Assembly (NCBI GenBank): GCA_945643635.1
Contig: CALZFC010000026.1
Coordinates: 652,501-716,500, forward strand
From: Allodiplogaster sudhausi
Lineage: Eukaryota > Nematoda > Chromadorea > Rhabditida > Diplogasteridae
Length of the DNA: 64,000 bases
Reading direction: 5' to 3'
In this document: positions 34,300 to 55,416 of the stretch, piece after piece
Layout of the letters: every line of letters starts with the position of its first letter
How positions within the stretch are numbered: the first letter of the stretch is position 1
Program-made: the position numbers and the translations under genes
The notes under the pieces: model-generated
What the model was told of the DNA's origin: nothing
Database searches by the model: none
What the model saw: only the letters and a program-made list of their open reading frames with translations

Positions 34300-35580
34300 T
34301 TCCCAATGTTATTAGGCTATCAAAGTTGTACTAACTTATAATTATCACAATGTTTTTTTGCAAGTGAGTATTAGTTGTCTTCATATATCTGTTCGATGTT
34401 TGTCCCAGATTTATGAACTATTATGAACTAATGTATTTAAGCCGTATGCTGGTCAGAAATGTGATTGAGATTGTGTTGAGGATGAAAATAAGTATTTTAA
34501 ATATCGCGGCATGAGAGAACTCAACACTGAAGAGAGGTGACGCGCATGGTTTGTGATATTAGTTTAGCCATTTCCTCTTCCACTCCAAATGATCTTGTTG
34601 AATTGTGTGCAAATCATGCTTTTAGCCCTCTATCCTCTGAGACTTTACATCCACTTCTTTTCCTTTTCGTTTGAAAACACTAATGGTTGTCTTTTGTGTG
34701 GTTCTCTATCTCTGATCTGGTCATAAATATAAATAGTTCGTTACCTGTCATGTTGACGTGTTCTTGGCAACTGTTTACCTTATTTTGTCCCTTACAATCG
34801 AAGTGGCGGATAAAATGAATGGGTGTTCACAAGATCAAGTTGATGACTCGGTGACTTATGCGGAACAGTTAAATTTCATCTATTGGTACTTGTATTCCGT
34901 GTGGAAATTACTAGAGGGAGGTTCTGTGCCTGTGGACCGAGGAAGTACTGATAACGCAGTGTATGGAGTCGTGTGCGGGTTACGGTACTACTGACAAAGG
35001 GGTACTGCATATGACACACCGTTCTCAACTGCCGCGTTGCTTGCGCAGAAGCGTTGCGTGCGCTCTACCGTACTTTTCAAATGTAAATGTGTCTCTCGGA
35101 GCGAGAGCGCTGATTTGGCAATGGTCATTGGTCTTCGGCTTCGAATAGTTATGATGCATCAATGAGTGCTCTTTCCGATTGCGCCGGAAGCAGTAGCAGA
35201 GTTGTGATTGCTCGCGTACGCTTTGAGGAGGATAGAGAGAGAGAGAGAGAGAAGGGCAAGTCAATCATTGATTGACTGGCTTTTGTCCCATGCCGAGAGA
35301 GCGCGCCCTCTCTAGTCTCACTTGGTCTTTGGCTACGGCGCCGGTTCAGAGCCACTTGGTTTTTCGCCCCTCGCATCGGTGGCATATTGGTTGTTGGTTG
35401 CTGCCCCGTGTTTCATATTCATTGCCGCCCTCTTCGTCGAGTATTAATAGTTGCTTGTCGTGTTGACATTCCCTGCGATTTCTTCAAGCTATCTCTCTCT
35501 CTCTCACTCTCTCTCTCGCTCTTTCTTTCTCTCTCTCTCTCGTTCATTGCAGTGCGCACTCAAACAGCTCTTCCCGCACC
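34300..35580. other. HYOU1 3' flank with RING-CH array flank homology; vha-13 upstream
   Basis: 34350-34540 (TGCAAGTGAGTATTAGTTGTC to CGGCATGAGA) matches the 3' flanks of array copies 1, 5 and 6. The rest contains no convincing gene. A run of GA at 35233-35252 and a CT run at 35492-35540 lie in front of vha-13. Confidence 0.5.
35551..35552 (+). promoter_or_regulatory. Probable trans-splice acceptor of vha-13
   Basis: CGTTCATTGCAG directly after a CT-rich tract, 36 bp before the ATG, with no coding exon upstream. Confidence 0.5.
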
Positions 35581-35588
35581 AGACAAGG

Positions 35589-45733
<10,145 letters not shown>

Positions 45734-45739
45734 GAAAGC

Positions 45740-46515
45740 GGCAAAAACTACCTTTAGAAGATGCCTTTTGCTCCGCCTTGCCCTGTTTACCCTGTTTTAC
45801 CTTGATATTTTAATACTGTACACTATGCTAGAGAGTAAGAAAGAGCCAAATTGTAATGAATAGAATACCCAGAAGTGTGATGACACCTTCGATCTGCCTC
45901 TACATTCTCATCTTCTCCACAGAGGTGTCCAAGGCCCTGCCAAGAGCAAACACTGTTCATCATGTTATGTTTCTTCCAGCCCGTCCACATCCAGTTGAGG
46001 TGGACACCGACTTTGTTCAGCTTTCTCTTCTTCCTGGCTCATACTATATACATAAGTTGTCATGTTGTGATGCTCCGATACACACCCTGTGTTGTTTCCG
46101 TTCGATCCATTCCTCCCTTCCAAAGTTCCGCCAGGTCATCCGTTCTCTCAACTTCACTTCTCTCTCTCTATCACGTCTTCTGTAGTTACAAGTAGCCAAA
46201 TGTAGAGTAATGACAGTATTAGAGTGCGCGCAAGAAGACCGCAATATCCATACATGTTCGTAGAAGTTTTCTGATGCGGCGTTTCGCGGCACCCTCGCGA
46301 CCTAGAGTTTATAGAGAGATTATCCACTTATGGTATTTAAGATGTCAAGCGTCGCATAAAATATGCCAGGTTCTGTGGATGGCACAAACAAAATTCTAAC
46401 CACGAGGAAACTCTAGACAAGCCAGTACAAAATTCTTTAAAGCAGTCAATAGATGGTCATCACAGAATTTGGAAGATCTGAATGAATCGGGGATTTTTAC
46501 GAGGATTCAAAGTTT
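45740..46515. other. vha-13 3' flank, no gene seen
   Basis: Convergent with the transthyretin-like gene. No supported coding sequence. Confidence 0.4.
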
Positions 46516-46523
46516 AGTTACAC

Positions 46524-47053
46524 TTAGGAGTCGCCCTCAATGTTGCGGATTCCAACAATATAATAGCGATGTGGTGTGCGCGATCCGTGGGAAATGTACG
46601 TTGATGGTATGTCAATTCGCAGAGTGCGCTGAACAGAATAATTTTGCTAGGAAATCAAGAAGTTTAGAAGAAGCAAAAGTGAACCCCTGCGCCGCCGCAC
46701 CAATGCGTCACCTTGAGAAAGGCGTCAATATCAGAAATCTCAGACTCGGAACCGTAGAGAGAGAAGTAGCCAGTAGTATCCGTTGTTGTCTCGGCCATTT
46801 TGTCATTAATTATGGCTGAAATTAATGATTATTTTCTTTCTCAGCGCTGTCGATTCTCTGAAAAAGTCCTGCAAAGTCGTGCGGAACAACAACACCACCG
46901 ACGGTTTTCATCGAACAGTTCGACGTGAGCGCCTCTCACGGGATCCTTGCCGCAGAGAAGCTTTCCTTGCGCTCCGACACATTGAACGTCACACAATGCG
47001 GCTTGCCGACTAATTAGAGTTGTGATGACGGCAGACACCAGTCGCATCACCAT
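46524..47053 (-). CDS. Transthyretin-like (TTL) family secreted protein
   Basis: Three minus-strand exons (46903-47053, 46685-46815 and 46524-46628) splice in phase to 128 aa. The leader is VMRLVSAVITTLISRQAALC. The TTL core reads VQCVGAQGKLLCGKDPVRGA, HVELFDEN, TTTDTTGYFSLYGSESEISD, FLKVTHWCGG and RTLRIDIPSTYI, then YYIVGIRNIEGDS at the end. These match the four-strand pattern of the nematode TTL family, which are small secreted beta-sandwich proteins, some of them bridging molecules for apoptotic cell clearance. Family length is usually about 130-150 aa, so this is complete. The donor of exon 1 is the weak GTCGGT. Confidence 0.85.
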
Positions 47054-47059
47054 CTCACT

Positions 47060-48250
47060 TCTAGTCAAACTAACAAGAAGAGGAGAAATGGACGACGAAA
47101 AGAAGGTTGAACTGAATGTTAGAGAAGGGGAAGGCGCCCTTGGTTGCTTCGTAAGCACTGTTTTAGATTCAATAATTCTCTTTTTTTCAGTTTCGAAATG
47201 GAAAAAAGCAGGAGAAGTTGCCTGCCATTTCTTACTAATGAATGAATGCAGACAAAATTTTTATATTTCAAAACATGAGCATTTGAAAAGAGAAACAAGA
47301 ACGCTTCTGTTAGTTTACTGCCACTCATGCATTCTTTTCAGTGGCTGATCAAAAAACACTAGCATGGTTTCATTCCAATTTTCACTGCATCTGATTGTAA
47401 CTAATTCAATGGCCACAAGTGAAATAAAACAATGTAGAGAAACAGCGCCAAAACATGTTTTGTTCAAAAAATTTTGTAGTCTACATATGTATGTATGTTT
47501 CACTTCCGCTTTTTTTTATTTCACTGTTATGAACGCCCGAGAAACATTCCCGAGATACATTATGCCGATCCTCTCTCTCTCTCTCTCCTTCCGTTTCTCT
47601 CTCTCTCTCTCTCTTTAACAGTATCACTATCTCTACCTCTTTCTCTCTGCGTCTCGCTCTATATCGTTCTCTCTCACAACACTCTCTCTTTCTGTCTCTC
47701 TTCATCTCTCTCTCTCTGTGTCTCTCTCTCTCTGTCTCCTTCCCTCAATACTACGCAAACACCCAGACAGATGATAAATCCCCTTGCTCCCACGGCTTTG
47801 AGCCAGTCATTGAAATATGTATATTCCTACGATATTACATTGCAAATTCGACATAACACTAGTATTTCTCTCTGTGCTTTTTATTCTTCTTTATTCGAAT
47901 GACGTTTGGCAAGGGGTCTTTGAATCTCTTTTGTTATTCAATGACATTCGAGTGCTCGACTACTTGTATTCTCTGGATGACTAGAATAGATGAAAAACGC
48001 GAAATAAAAGCTTGTGTCAAAAAGAATGGGCAGAGGCGTTTTGACAGCCCTGAGCCCGAAATTGAGCATGGAATAATGTTCCAAAGATCGCCCGGTTTTA
48101 CGATTGTGATTTGGAATTTCTGTACAGCAGCACTTTATGACACAAAACAAAATGAGCACATACAAAAGAAGGAAGTCTCCGGCTTCGACGGCGAACTGTC
48201 ACTCTTAATCCCTCTAAAGAACGCTCATTCCATGATAAGGCAGTGTTGCG
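47060..48250. other. Intergenic between divergent TTL and ML genes
   Basis: Contains a CT-rich tract (47571-47745). A 120-codon open frame at 47899-48261 has no recognisable domain and ends in the TATA region of the next gene, so I do not call it. Confidence 0.45.
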
Positions 48251-48254
48251 TCCG

Positions 48255-48262
48255 TATATAAA
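48255..48262 (+). promoter_or_regulatory. TATA box of the ML-domain gene
   Basis: TATATAAA about 95 bp upstream of the start codon, with a TTTCAG acceptor-like site at 48333-48338 between them. Confidence 0.5.
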
Positions 48263-48354
48263 ATGTGCAGATAAATTCTGCCGATAAGCTGGCTGTTGAC
48301 GGTTTTGAGGGCAAGCGATAGGGCGATAGGTCTTTCAGTGAGCCAAGAGTGGAA

Positions 48355-49479
48355 ATGATGTTCCCGGTTCTCTTTGTCCTCGCTTCGATTGCCGCTTTCT
48401 CGTCAGCAGTGCCGCTGTACTCGAACGCCAACTCGTGTCCCTATCCGAATGGCTCAGACACGAGCCTCCACTTCTGGTCGTGCGCCAAGCCGAGTTCGTA
48501 TCTGACTTATAATTAGACACCCAATAGGGGACATAGTTATTTATGTACTTATGTACCATAGTACATAATACATATGTAAGTACATACTTATGCATGCATG
48601 TACATACCTTATATGAACAACGTGTCTTTGAAGGTGACACGTTCAGTGTAAACGAGATCTCCGTCACCGACTTGCACGGGAAGCCAATGTATCCGGTCGA
48701 CCTCAAGAAGCCAATCGTTCTCAATCTCAAGTCATTTAACAAGGGCGCAGCTGTCAGTAGCTCAAAAGCTCTAAAGCAATAGATGACGTCATTCTAATTT
48801 GTTACCTTATCGTACACGGAACTTGGTTGCCTGCAGATCATCGACGACAAGGCCGAGGTGCACGTGTACGAGTACAAGAAGGGATGGACGTCCTCCGAGT
48901 GCAAGTGGAGCGAGATACCGACTTTCGGCCTTTTGTATGATTTTGGCCATTAGCCTCGCTCTCTCTCACTCCTCTTTCACTCTCTCACTCTCTCTCACTC
49001 TCTCTTTCTCTCACTCTCACTCTCTCCCCCTGTCTCTCTCGCTCTCTCCTTCTCTCTCTCTCTCTCAGAAACTCAATCTCTCAATCATAATTCTATCAAT
49101 GCCCTGTCGGCGACAGTAACAATGGCACAGGAGTTCCATCGACGAGTGTGCCTTCACGCACAACTGCCCCCTCGAGCCGGGCGTCGTGACTCTCAAGCTG
49201 CAGCTGGATCTCAGCCAGTTCCAGGCCATCATCGCTCTCCTCACCAAAGACGTTGGTTCATTGTCTAAATCATCGACAAGAACCATGTTTCCTACATACG
49301 TATACTATCTATCTAACAATAAGTAGTCGAAATATATGTACATAGACATATTTGCAAAAAAAAAAGTTTTCTTTTTTCAGATGCCTCTCCAACTCTTCAT
49401 CCGACTTCGGAACTACAACCCAGGAAACATCGAGCATGAAGAGTTGACATGTGTCTATGTGCAGTATCGCATTGCTTGA
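48355..49479 (+). CDS. Secreted ML (MD-2-related lipid-recognition) domain protein
   Basis: Five exons, 48355-48493, 48634-48752, 48837-48934, 49131-49251 and 49381-49479, splice in phase to 191 aa. A signal peptide (MMFPVLFVLASIAAFSSA) precedes a mature region with six cysteines. Characteristic parts are FSVNEISVTDLHGKPMYP, WSEIPTFGLLSSIDECAFTH, NCPLEPGVVTLKLQLDLSQF, IIALLTKDMPLQLFIRLRN and LTCVYVQYRIA at the end. The NCPL motif and a C-terminal C-x-x-Q-x-x-I strand fit the nematode ML family, which binds lipids (NPC2 and GM2-activator relatives). The ligand cannot be told from sequence. The second intron-exon boundary uses the acceptor TTTGAAG, less pyrimidine-rich than usual. Intron 3 contains a CT microsatellite (48955-49070). 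Confidence 0.75.
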
Positions 49480-49696
49480 TTGAAATCGTTTACTTTGCCC
49501 ATTGATAAATTAAGAAATGTCTGGAAATACATATAAGTATCACATCAGCTATTCACAAGCATGTACAATTGCGACGGAAGAGTGGTTTCAAGACGATTTT
49601 TATATGTACCTGTTGTGCATTCGCGGACTTATCTACCTCACTATAAGTGATGAAAGACAAACGATGTGAATAATTATTAGAAGAGTAATATGAGAC

Positions 49697-49744
<48 letters not shown>

Positions 49745-49950
49745 TAACAGCCCAGGGGATGACACTGCACGCAATCTCAAGGAAGTACAGATATCAACGG
49801 CTTCTATCTAATGCTAGTCAAAAGTTTATTGTCAAATATTTTAATTGAAGCACAGTTTTGCAATAGAATTTTGGTTGGTTACATAATGAAATATCACATT
49901 TGTTGTTGACAGTTATTTTAGTTGCTGTAATGGTTGGAACTTTTATTGCG
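49480..49950. other. Intergenic with (GA)n repeat
   Basis: Microsatellite at 49693-49746. No gene. Confidence 0.5.
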
Positions 49951-49956
49951 AACACA

Positions 49957-50030
49957 GCCGCCATAGCTCAGTCGGTTAGAGCGTGGGTCTAATAAGCCCA
50001 AGGTCGCAGGTTCGACCCCTGCTGGCGGCA
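49957..50030 (+). tRNA. tRNA-Ile (anticodon AAU)
   Basis: Full 74-nt cloverleaf without intron. The acceptor stem GCCGCCA pairs with TGGCGGC with discriminator A. The D arm is GCTCAGTCGGTTAGAGC (A box). The anticodon stem TGGGT/GCCCA closes the loop CTAATAA, so the anticodon is AAT (read as IAU after editing). The T arm is GCAGGTTCGACCCCTGC (B box). No CCA is encoded, as expected for a eukaryotic gene. A short T-rich stretch follows (TATTTTG), a possible Pol III terminator. Confidence 0.95.
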
Positions 50031-50034
50031 AGAA

Positions 50035-50615
50035 TATTTTGTTCTGTTCTCCAATTTAATTATAAAGAGATGAAAAATTTAACATTTTTAGAGACAATTC
50101 AATGAACGTCACTTAAATAAACTCTTGTGAGTTGACAACTTGAAAAATTAAAATAGGGAAGAAGCTGATTGCAAAAAGGGACAATAAATTTTCATTCCCT
50201 GTAAAATGAGCAAAATGATGCAACTCCTTTCGTGGCATGCCCTTGCTCAGACTGTCTACAGTCAGCTGTATGCTCTGAAGCGACGCGTCGCTTTCATTTC
50301 ATTCTGTGGATGGACTTGTGGAGGGCGGCAAGGAAGGTAGAGACGACTCTGCAAGTGTCACATCCAAGGCGGTCTCTGGAACCCATCGCCTCACCAGCGG
50401 ATTCTTCATTCCCGTCGCAGCCCTACAACTAACTGCGACAATAACCACGTCGACAACTTGTATGATAACCAATAACTCTTCCTCTTCCTCCTCCTCGCTC
50501 TCTCTCCCTCTTCATATGTGACGATCTCTTGGGGACGAGGTGTTGTTCCATGTAGGCATATGGCAAACTTTAGCCTTTTTCAATTTTATCGAATAAACAT
50601 TTTCTACATTCATGC
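50035..50615. other. Intergenic between tRNA and thioesterase gene
   Basis: Open but unrecognised frames on both strands at 50230-50520; none has a family motif. Confidence 0.4.
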
Positions 50616-50623
50616 AATTAAAT

Positions 50624-51790
50624 TCAATTTTTGGTTGAAGTGTCAGTGATGGGCGCGGCAGTCGGCAGAAGGGCAACGGTGTGCTTGCCCTTCACGGCGA
50701 GTTTGCCGTCTTCGCGAATGAAGGAAATCTCGGCGAACGCGAGCGAACGGCCGACCTGTACAGGTGGTGGTCTTGAAGAGGTTTAAAAAATCTATGAAAA
50801 CCATGCTCACAAAAAGTTGCGAGATTTATGTTTTTTTTAATGCATTTTTTTATATTTCGCATAACTGTTTAGGATGGCGTTTTCGGTCCAAGCCATGTAA
50901 AAAGGTTTATGTATTTAAAGAAATGGCCAAGAATATTGTTTTAAAAAAGTGTCAGAGCAGACATCTAGGTGAGAAATGAATTCATGGAATTATGATTACC
51001 TTGAGCACTTTGGCGACGAGCTTGATGCGTTCGCCCAGCTTCACGGGCAGGAGATAGCTGCAATCGCACTATTTAGTATCTTCATGCAACTACTACTATT
51101 GTGACAATGTTTCATTGAAAATCTCCTCCGATACTTGTTGGAAGAGCACTTGAGACTGCACACGAACCTGACACTGAGCTCGACCGACGATGTGCTCTTG
51201 TCGCGGACGGTGACGCCGACTGCGCGCGCTGTCACAATGTCCACCAGAGTAGCGGAGCAGCCGCCGTGAAGAGTGCCCTGCAATTGTACTTCATTAATTA
51301 ATTAATTAATATAATTAATTTCAATGTACAAACCACCCCCATTTTGCGCATTGCAACATTTTGTGAATCTGGAAACGCCGTTAATTCTTAGCGTTAGTTT
51401 CTCGTAAGTCATTCAAATACTAACAAGTGCGAGAACTCGCTAGTAGACCAACAAGCTCTTAACTTAGAAATGAAACCTTTGAGTTGACGTGTTCTGCATC
51501 GACGACAAGCTCGCAGACCAGCTCGTCTTGTGTGACAGAAAGAGGGCGGACCTGACCATGAGAAGATCTTATACTTAACGGTTTATCAAACGATCTCTAC
51601 TAAAAAAAACTGTTGAACTAATGGTAAAACCATTGTTATTATTTGAATGAGGTAAGTTTACCTTCCCTGCGATGTGGCTAAAGTGCTGGACGCCGTTCAT
51701 GCGATCGAAGATGTCGATGAGGCGCGCGAGCTCAGCGTCATCTGTCTGCTTTCTCCGTGCATGGAGAGGAGTGGCCACGTCATCGGCCAT
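50624..51790 (-). CDS. Hotdog-fold acyl-CoA thioesterase (ACOT13/PaaI type)
   Basis: Hydrolyses acyl-CoA to free acid and CoA; ACOT13 relatives act at mitochondria and in the cytosol. Five minus-strand exons (51662-51790, 51477-51551, 51168-51277, 51000-51057 and 50624-50755) splice in phase to 167 aa, near the family norm. The hotdog signature is NSKGTLHGGCSATLVDIVTA (about residues 66-85), with HGG on the central helix and the Asp in LVD where ACOT13 has its catalytic residue. GVTVRDKSTSSVELSV follows, where the family has its Ser. The strand SLAFAEISFIREDGKLAVKG ends in HTVALLP. No targeting peptide is obvious. A small open stretch at 51330-51371 is skipped, since exon 2 joins exon 3 directly in phase (NSK to GTLHGG). 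The ATG follows AATTCAG, a likely trans-splice acceptor. Confidence 0.9.
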
Positions 51791-51799
51791 GTCGTCTGA

Positions 51800-53130
51800 A
51801 TTATGGACTGAATCATAGGTTGATCAATGATTGGTACGAATGAGAACGAACAAGATTAAGCGCACAGACAATATGTTTTTTTTTTGCTACTGAAACACTC
51901 TCTTTCTCTCCATTCGCACTCTCTTATCAGTCTCTGCTGCTCTCTCTCTCTCTATCCACTTATGCAGCCTCTCGTTCTTTCTTTCTTTCTAACAGCACAA
52001 ATAGTATAAGAGAGATCGAGAGCCTTTTTCAAGGCAGCTCTAAACTCGCAGCCATGCAAGAAATCAATCTATGGACCAAATGCACGCACACTGTTCGGTC
52101 CAGTCACAAGAGTCCACGTTTCCGTTAGGTGGCTGCGTTCATTGTCACACCATTCTCACCTCTCTCATTCGTCCTCTCTATCTCTCTCTCTCTCCCTCTC
52201 TCTATCTTTCTCTCTCTCGCTACCTCCATCTCCATCTCTAGCTATCTCTCTCCCCTCTCTTTTTCACACATACTCTCTCTCTCTCTTTCTCTTAACGCGT
52301 TCAATTTCTTTGCCTGTCGGCTAAAGTCTATGCCTTGTTTAGAGAGAAGGATATGAGATCATCATTGATTTCCTCTAACAATGTGAGCATTTTAAGCAAA
52401 CCAACAAGTTTAGTGTTCCAAAATAATTGTGTGCAGTCGCTTCTCTGTGGCAATGCAAAGAAGTTCACAATTCTACTATAACTCAATCCTTCTGAAAAGA
52501 AGAGCCGGGCAGACTTTGGCAGATTCACCATGCAAGTTTGTAATCGTCATTCAGTCATGTATGCACGATTATATCTGTTCTTGCAAGTGTGTTCTAGGGC
52601 GCCATCAATAAAATGAGAGGTACTACTTTTCCATTTGTTTTCAGTCTAAACTTTTACATTTATTAGATACATATGTACATATCTGTTCCTATGGCAGGGA
52701 AAACCGTAATTGTGAGTGCAGAGTAGAATTGAGAAGGAGGAGGAAGAGAGCCGTAGAGGTCTACTGGCTCAACACAGTCGTCATCGAGGATGGTAGTAGC
52801 GATGATGAGACTAGACGAATGCTATTATTCCGGTTATTGTAGCCATCTTTCCATCTGTTTGCATATCGCGATTTTCATATCCAGAGTAATTTGTCAAACT
52901 TCCGAACGCTTCCAGGAAAATCTTGGCTTTCTCAATGTCTCGTCAACTTTATGTCAGTGATCTTTTTATTGAATTGAAGCAATAAACATAGCTGGAATGA
53001 AGAGTATTTCCAAGGTGAATCGTGTGAACAGTTTAGTAAAGAGTTAAACGACAGAATTTCTTAGGATCGGGAGGATGGGGCACACAAAGATAATATGTTC
53101 TGATTCAGAATGACGTCATATTTTTTTGAA
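51800..53130. other. Intergenic with CT repeat
   Basis: CT-rich at 51895-51960 and 52150-52310. No supported gene in 1.3 kb. Confidence 0.45.
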
Positions 53131-53138
53131 TGACGTCA

Positions 53139-54738
53139 TCACTCCTCGTCACCGTTGCTGCTCTTCACGACGCTGATGTCAGCGGAGTCGTCGACTTCGA
53201 CGCCGAGTCCGCACGCCTCGAAGGTAGCGACGTAGCCAGCAAAGTCGTGCTGTTCGATGAGCGCCGCCAGTGACTGCACCTCCACGATGTCCACGCGGAT
53301 CGACACGGCCATCAGGCAGTTCAGGAAGGGAGAAGACTCCTCAAGACAATCAATCAATCAGTCAATCAATCAATATTCAATCATCAGCATTGTTTATCGG
53401 CTAGATCACTGTGCACAGCGAAGACAAGAAAAGATTGATCATCGATTTTTTTTTGTGGTTTTTTCACCTTTTTTGGCGCAGTTGTCTCCTTCTCATCATC
53501 ATCATGGTTGTCCAGCTTCACCACTGGACCCGCTTCTGCGTTCTTGGCCGGAACCTAAAGTAGAGTATTTAGGAAAAAGTGATCCATGAATCGAATGGTA
53601 ATTACTGCGCGAAACTGACCGTTCTCGTTTCGTTGGATTCAAGAGCAGAGTCTTCCTCTGTTCCATTCCCCAGCATCTTCGATTCACGCGGTCGGCGAGC
53701 CTAGAGACACATTTTGGTTAGACGAAGAGGGAAGAAGAAGAAGAGAGAGAGACAGAGCGAAAGAGGGAGGGAAAGAGAGAAAAAGGGAGAGAGAGAGACA
53801 GGGAAAGAGAGAGAGCGAGAGAGAGAGAGATACAGCTAAAAAATGTCTAATGGTAAGGAGACATTGCAATATAGTAGCTGACAATGGAGAGAGGCTGGGG
53901 CGACGACATATGCACTTCGTTGTCTTCGTCGTCGTGGACGGGGTGGCCCATGAGGTTGAGCGAGGTGAGGAAGGCGATCTGCACCCAGCGGCCGCGCACT
54001 TCGCACTCGATCGGCGCGCCGCCGTCTTCCTGTTATCAGAGTAAAAAAAAAAATTTTAATAGGAGGATAATATATGTAAAATAATATGTTATTGATAATC
54101 AGATAATCAATTATGACAAGTAAAAAAAAGAGTGTTTACTGACATAGCATGCCGTTCCGTTGTTGGCGGGGCTCTCTGCGATGAGATACTCGCTGGAAGG
54201 CGTCCGGCGGAGGATGAGGTCCGCGACGAGAAGAGCGCGCTGCTTGACAAAGTCGACAGCTGAAAGGAAAGAAGTGGCTCATCCTTGATAGCGTATTACA
54301 TATGCGAAGATGTGTATATCAATTACCTAATTGTAAGTAAAAAAAACACTAATTATATGTATAATAAATAATAATAATAATAAGAAATAATAATAAATGT
54401 AATCATTTAAGCCGCCGCCAATTCTCGTACTGCTCTCGGTAGTCTTGAAGCCGACGATGCGGCAGGGCACTCGATCGAGCGTGTCGAGATCGAAGGCCTT
54501 GACGCTCTCCTGGCGGAGACTCGGCCGGATGCCAATGGCAGAGAGACGCGGCGAGCTGGCGCTCTTCGACCATGCAGTCGACGACGGGCACATCTATGTA
54601 TCACACATGTTTAGTGGACTCATTGATTAAGAGATCAAAAATCAATCGTACATTTACATTAACGCTCGCCATCTTTATCCCTTCTGTCTTCTCTTTGCCT
54701 GGCTCGCTTTCTTTCGTTATCTCTTTTTCTCTCCTCTC

Positions 54739-54783
<45 letters not shown>

Positions 54784-54841
54784 TCTCTCTCTCTCTTTCT
54801 CTCTCTTTTACTAACTCGCTCTCTTGCAATGTTCCTCTCCT

Positions 54842-54879
<38 letters not shown>

Positions 54880-55102
54880 GCTCTCTCTTTCTCTCTCTTT
54901 TACTAACTCGCTCTCTTGCAATGTTTCCCCTCCTTCTCTCTTTCTCTTTCTCTTTCCTCTCTCTCTCTCTCTCTTTCCTCTCTCTCGCTCTCTCTTCCCG
55001 ATGCGCTCTCTTTCGCCGTTTCCCTCCCTCTCCGTCTCTCTTTCTCTCCCTTCTCCCGACTCGTTCTCTTTCAATGTTCCCCTCCTTCTCTTTTTCCCTC
55101 CT

Positions 55103-55150
<48 letters not shown>

Positions 55151-55189
55151 CTCTCCTCCTAAATCGTTCTCTTTCAATGTTCCCCTTCT

Positions 55190-55246
<57 letters not shown>

Positions 55247-55379
55247 CTCTCTATCTATCTCTCTTTCTCTCGCTCTCTTCTCCTAAATCGTTCTCTTTCA
55301 ATGTTACCCTTCTTCTTCTTCTTTTTCTTCTTCTTCTTCTCTCTCTCCCTCTCTCTCTCTCTCATTTCTCTCTCTCTCT

Positions 55380-55416
<37 letters not shown>

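Noticed and set aside
47899..48261. 120-codon open frame upstream of the ML-domain gene
   Set aside because: No signal, domain or splice logic, and it overlaps the TATA region of the next gene.
51330..51371. Possible extra thioesterase exon encoding NVAMRKMG
   Set aside because: It cannot be entered in phase, and direct joining of the neighbours gives the family-typical NSKGTLHGG.
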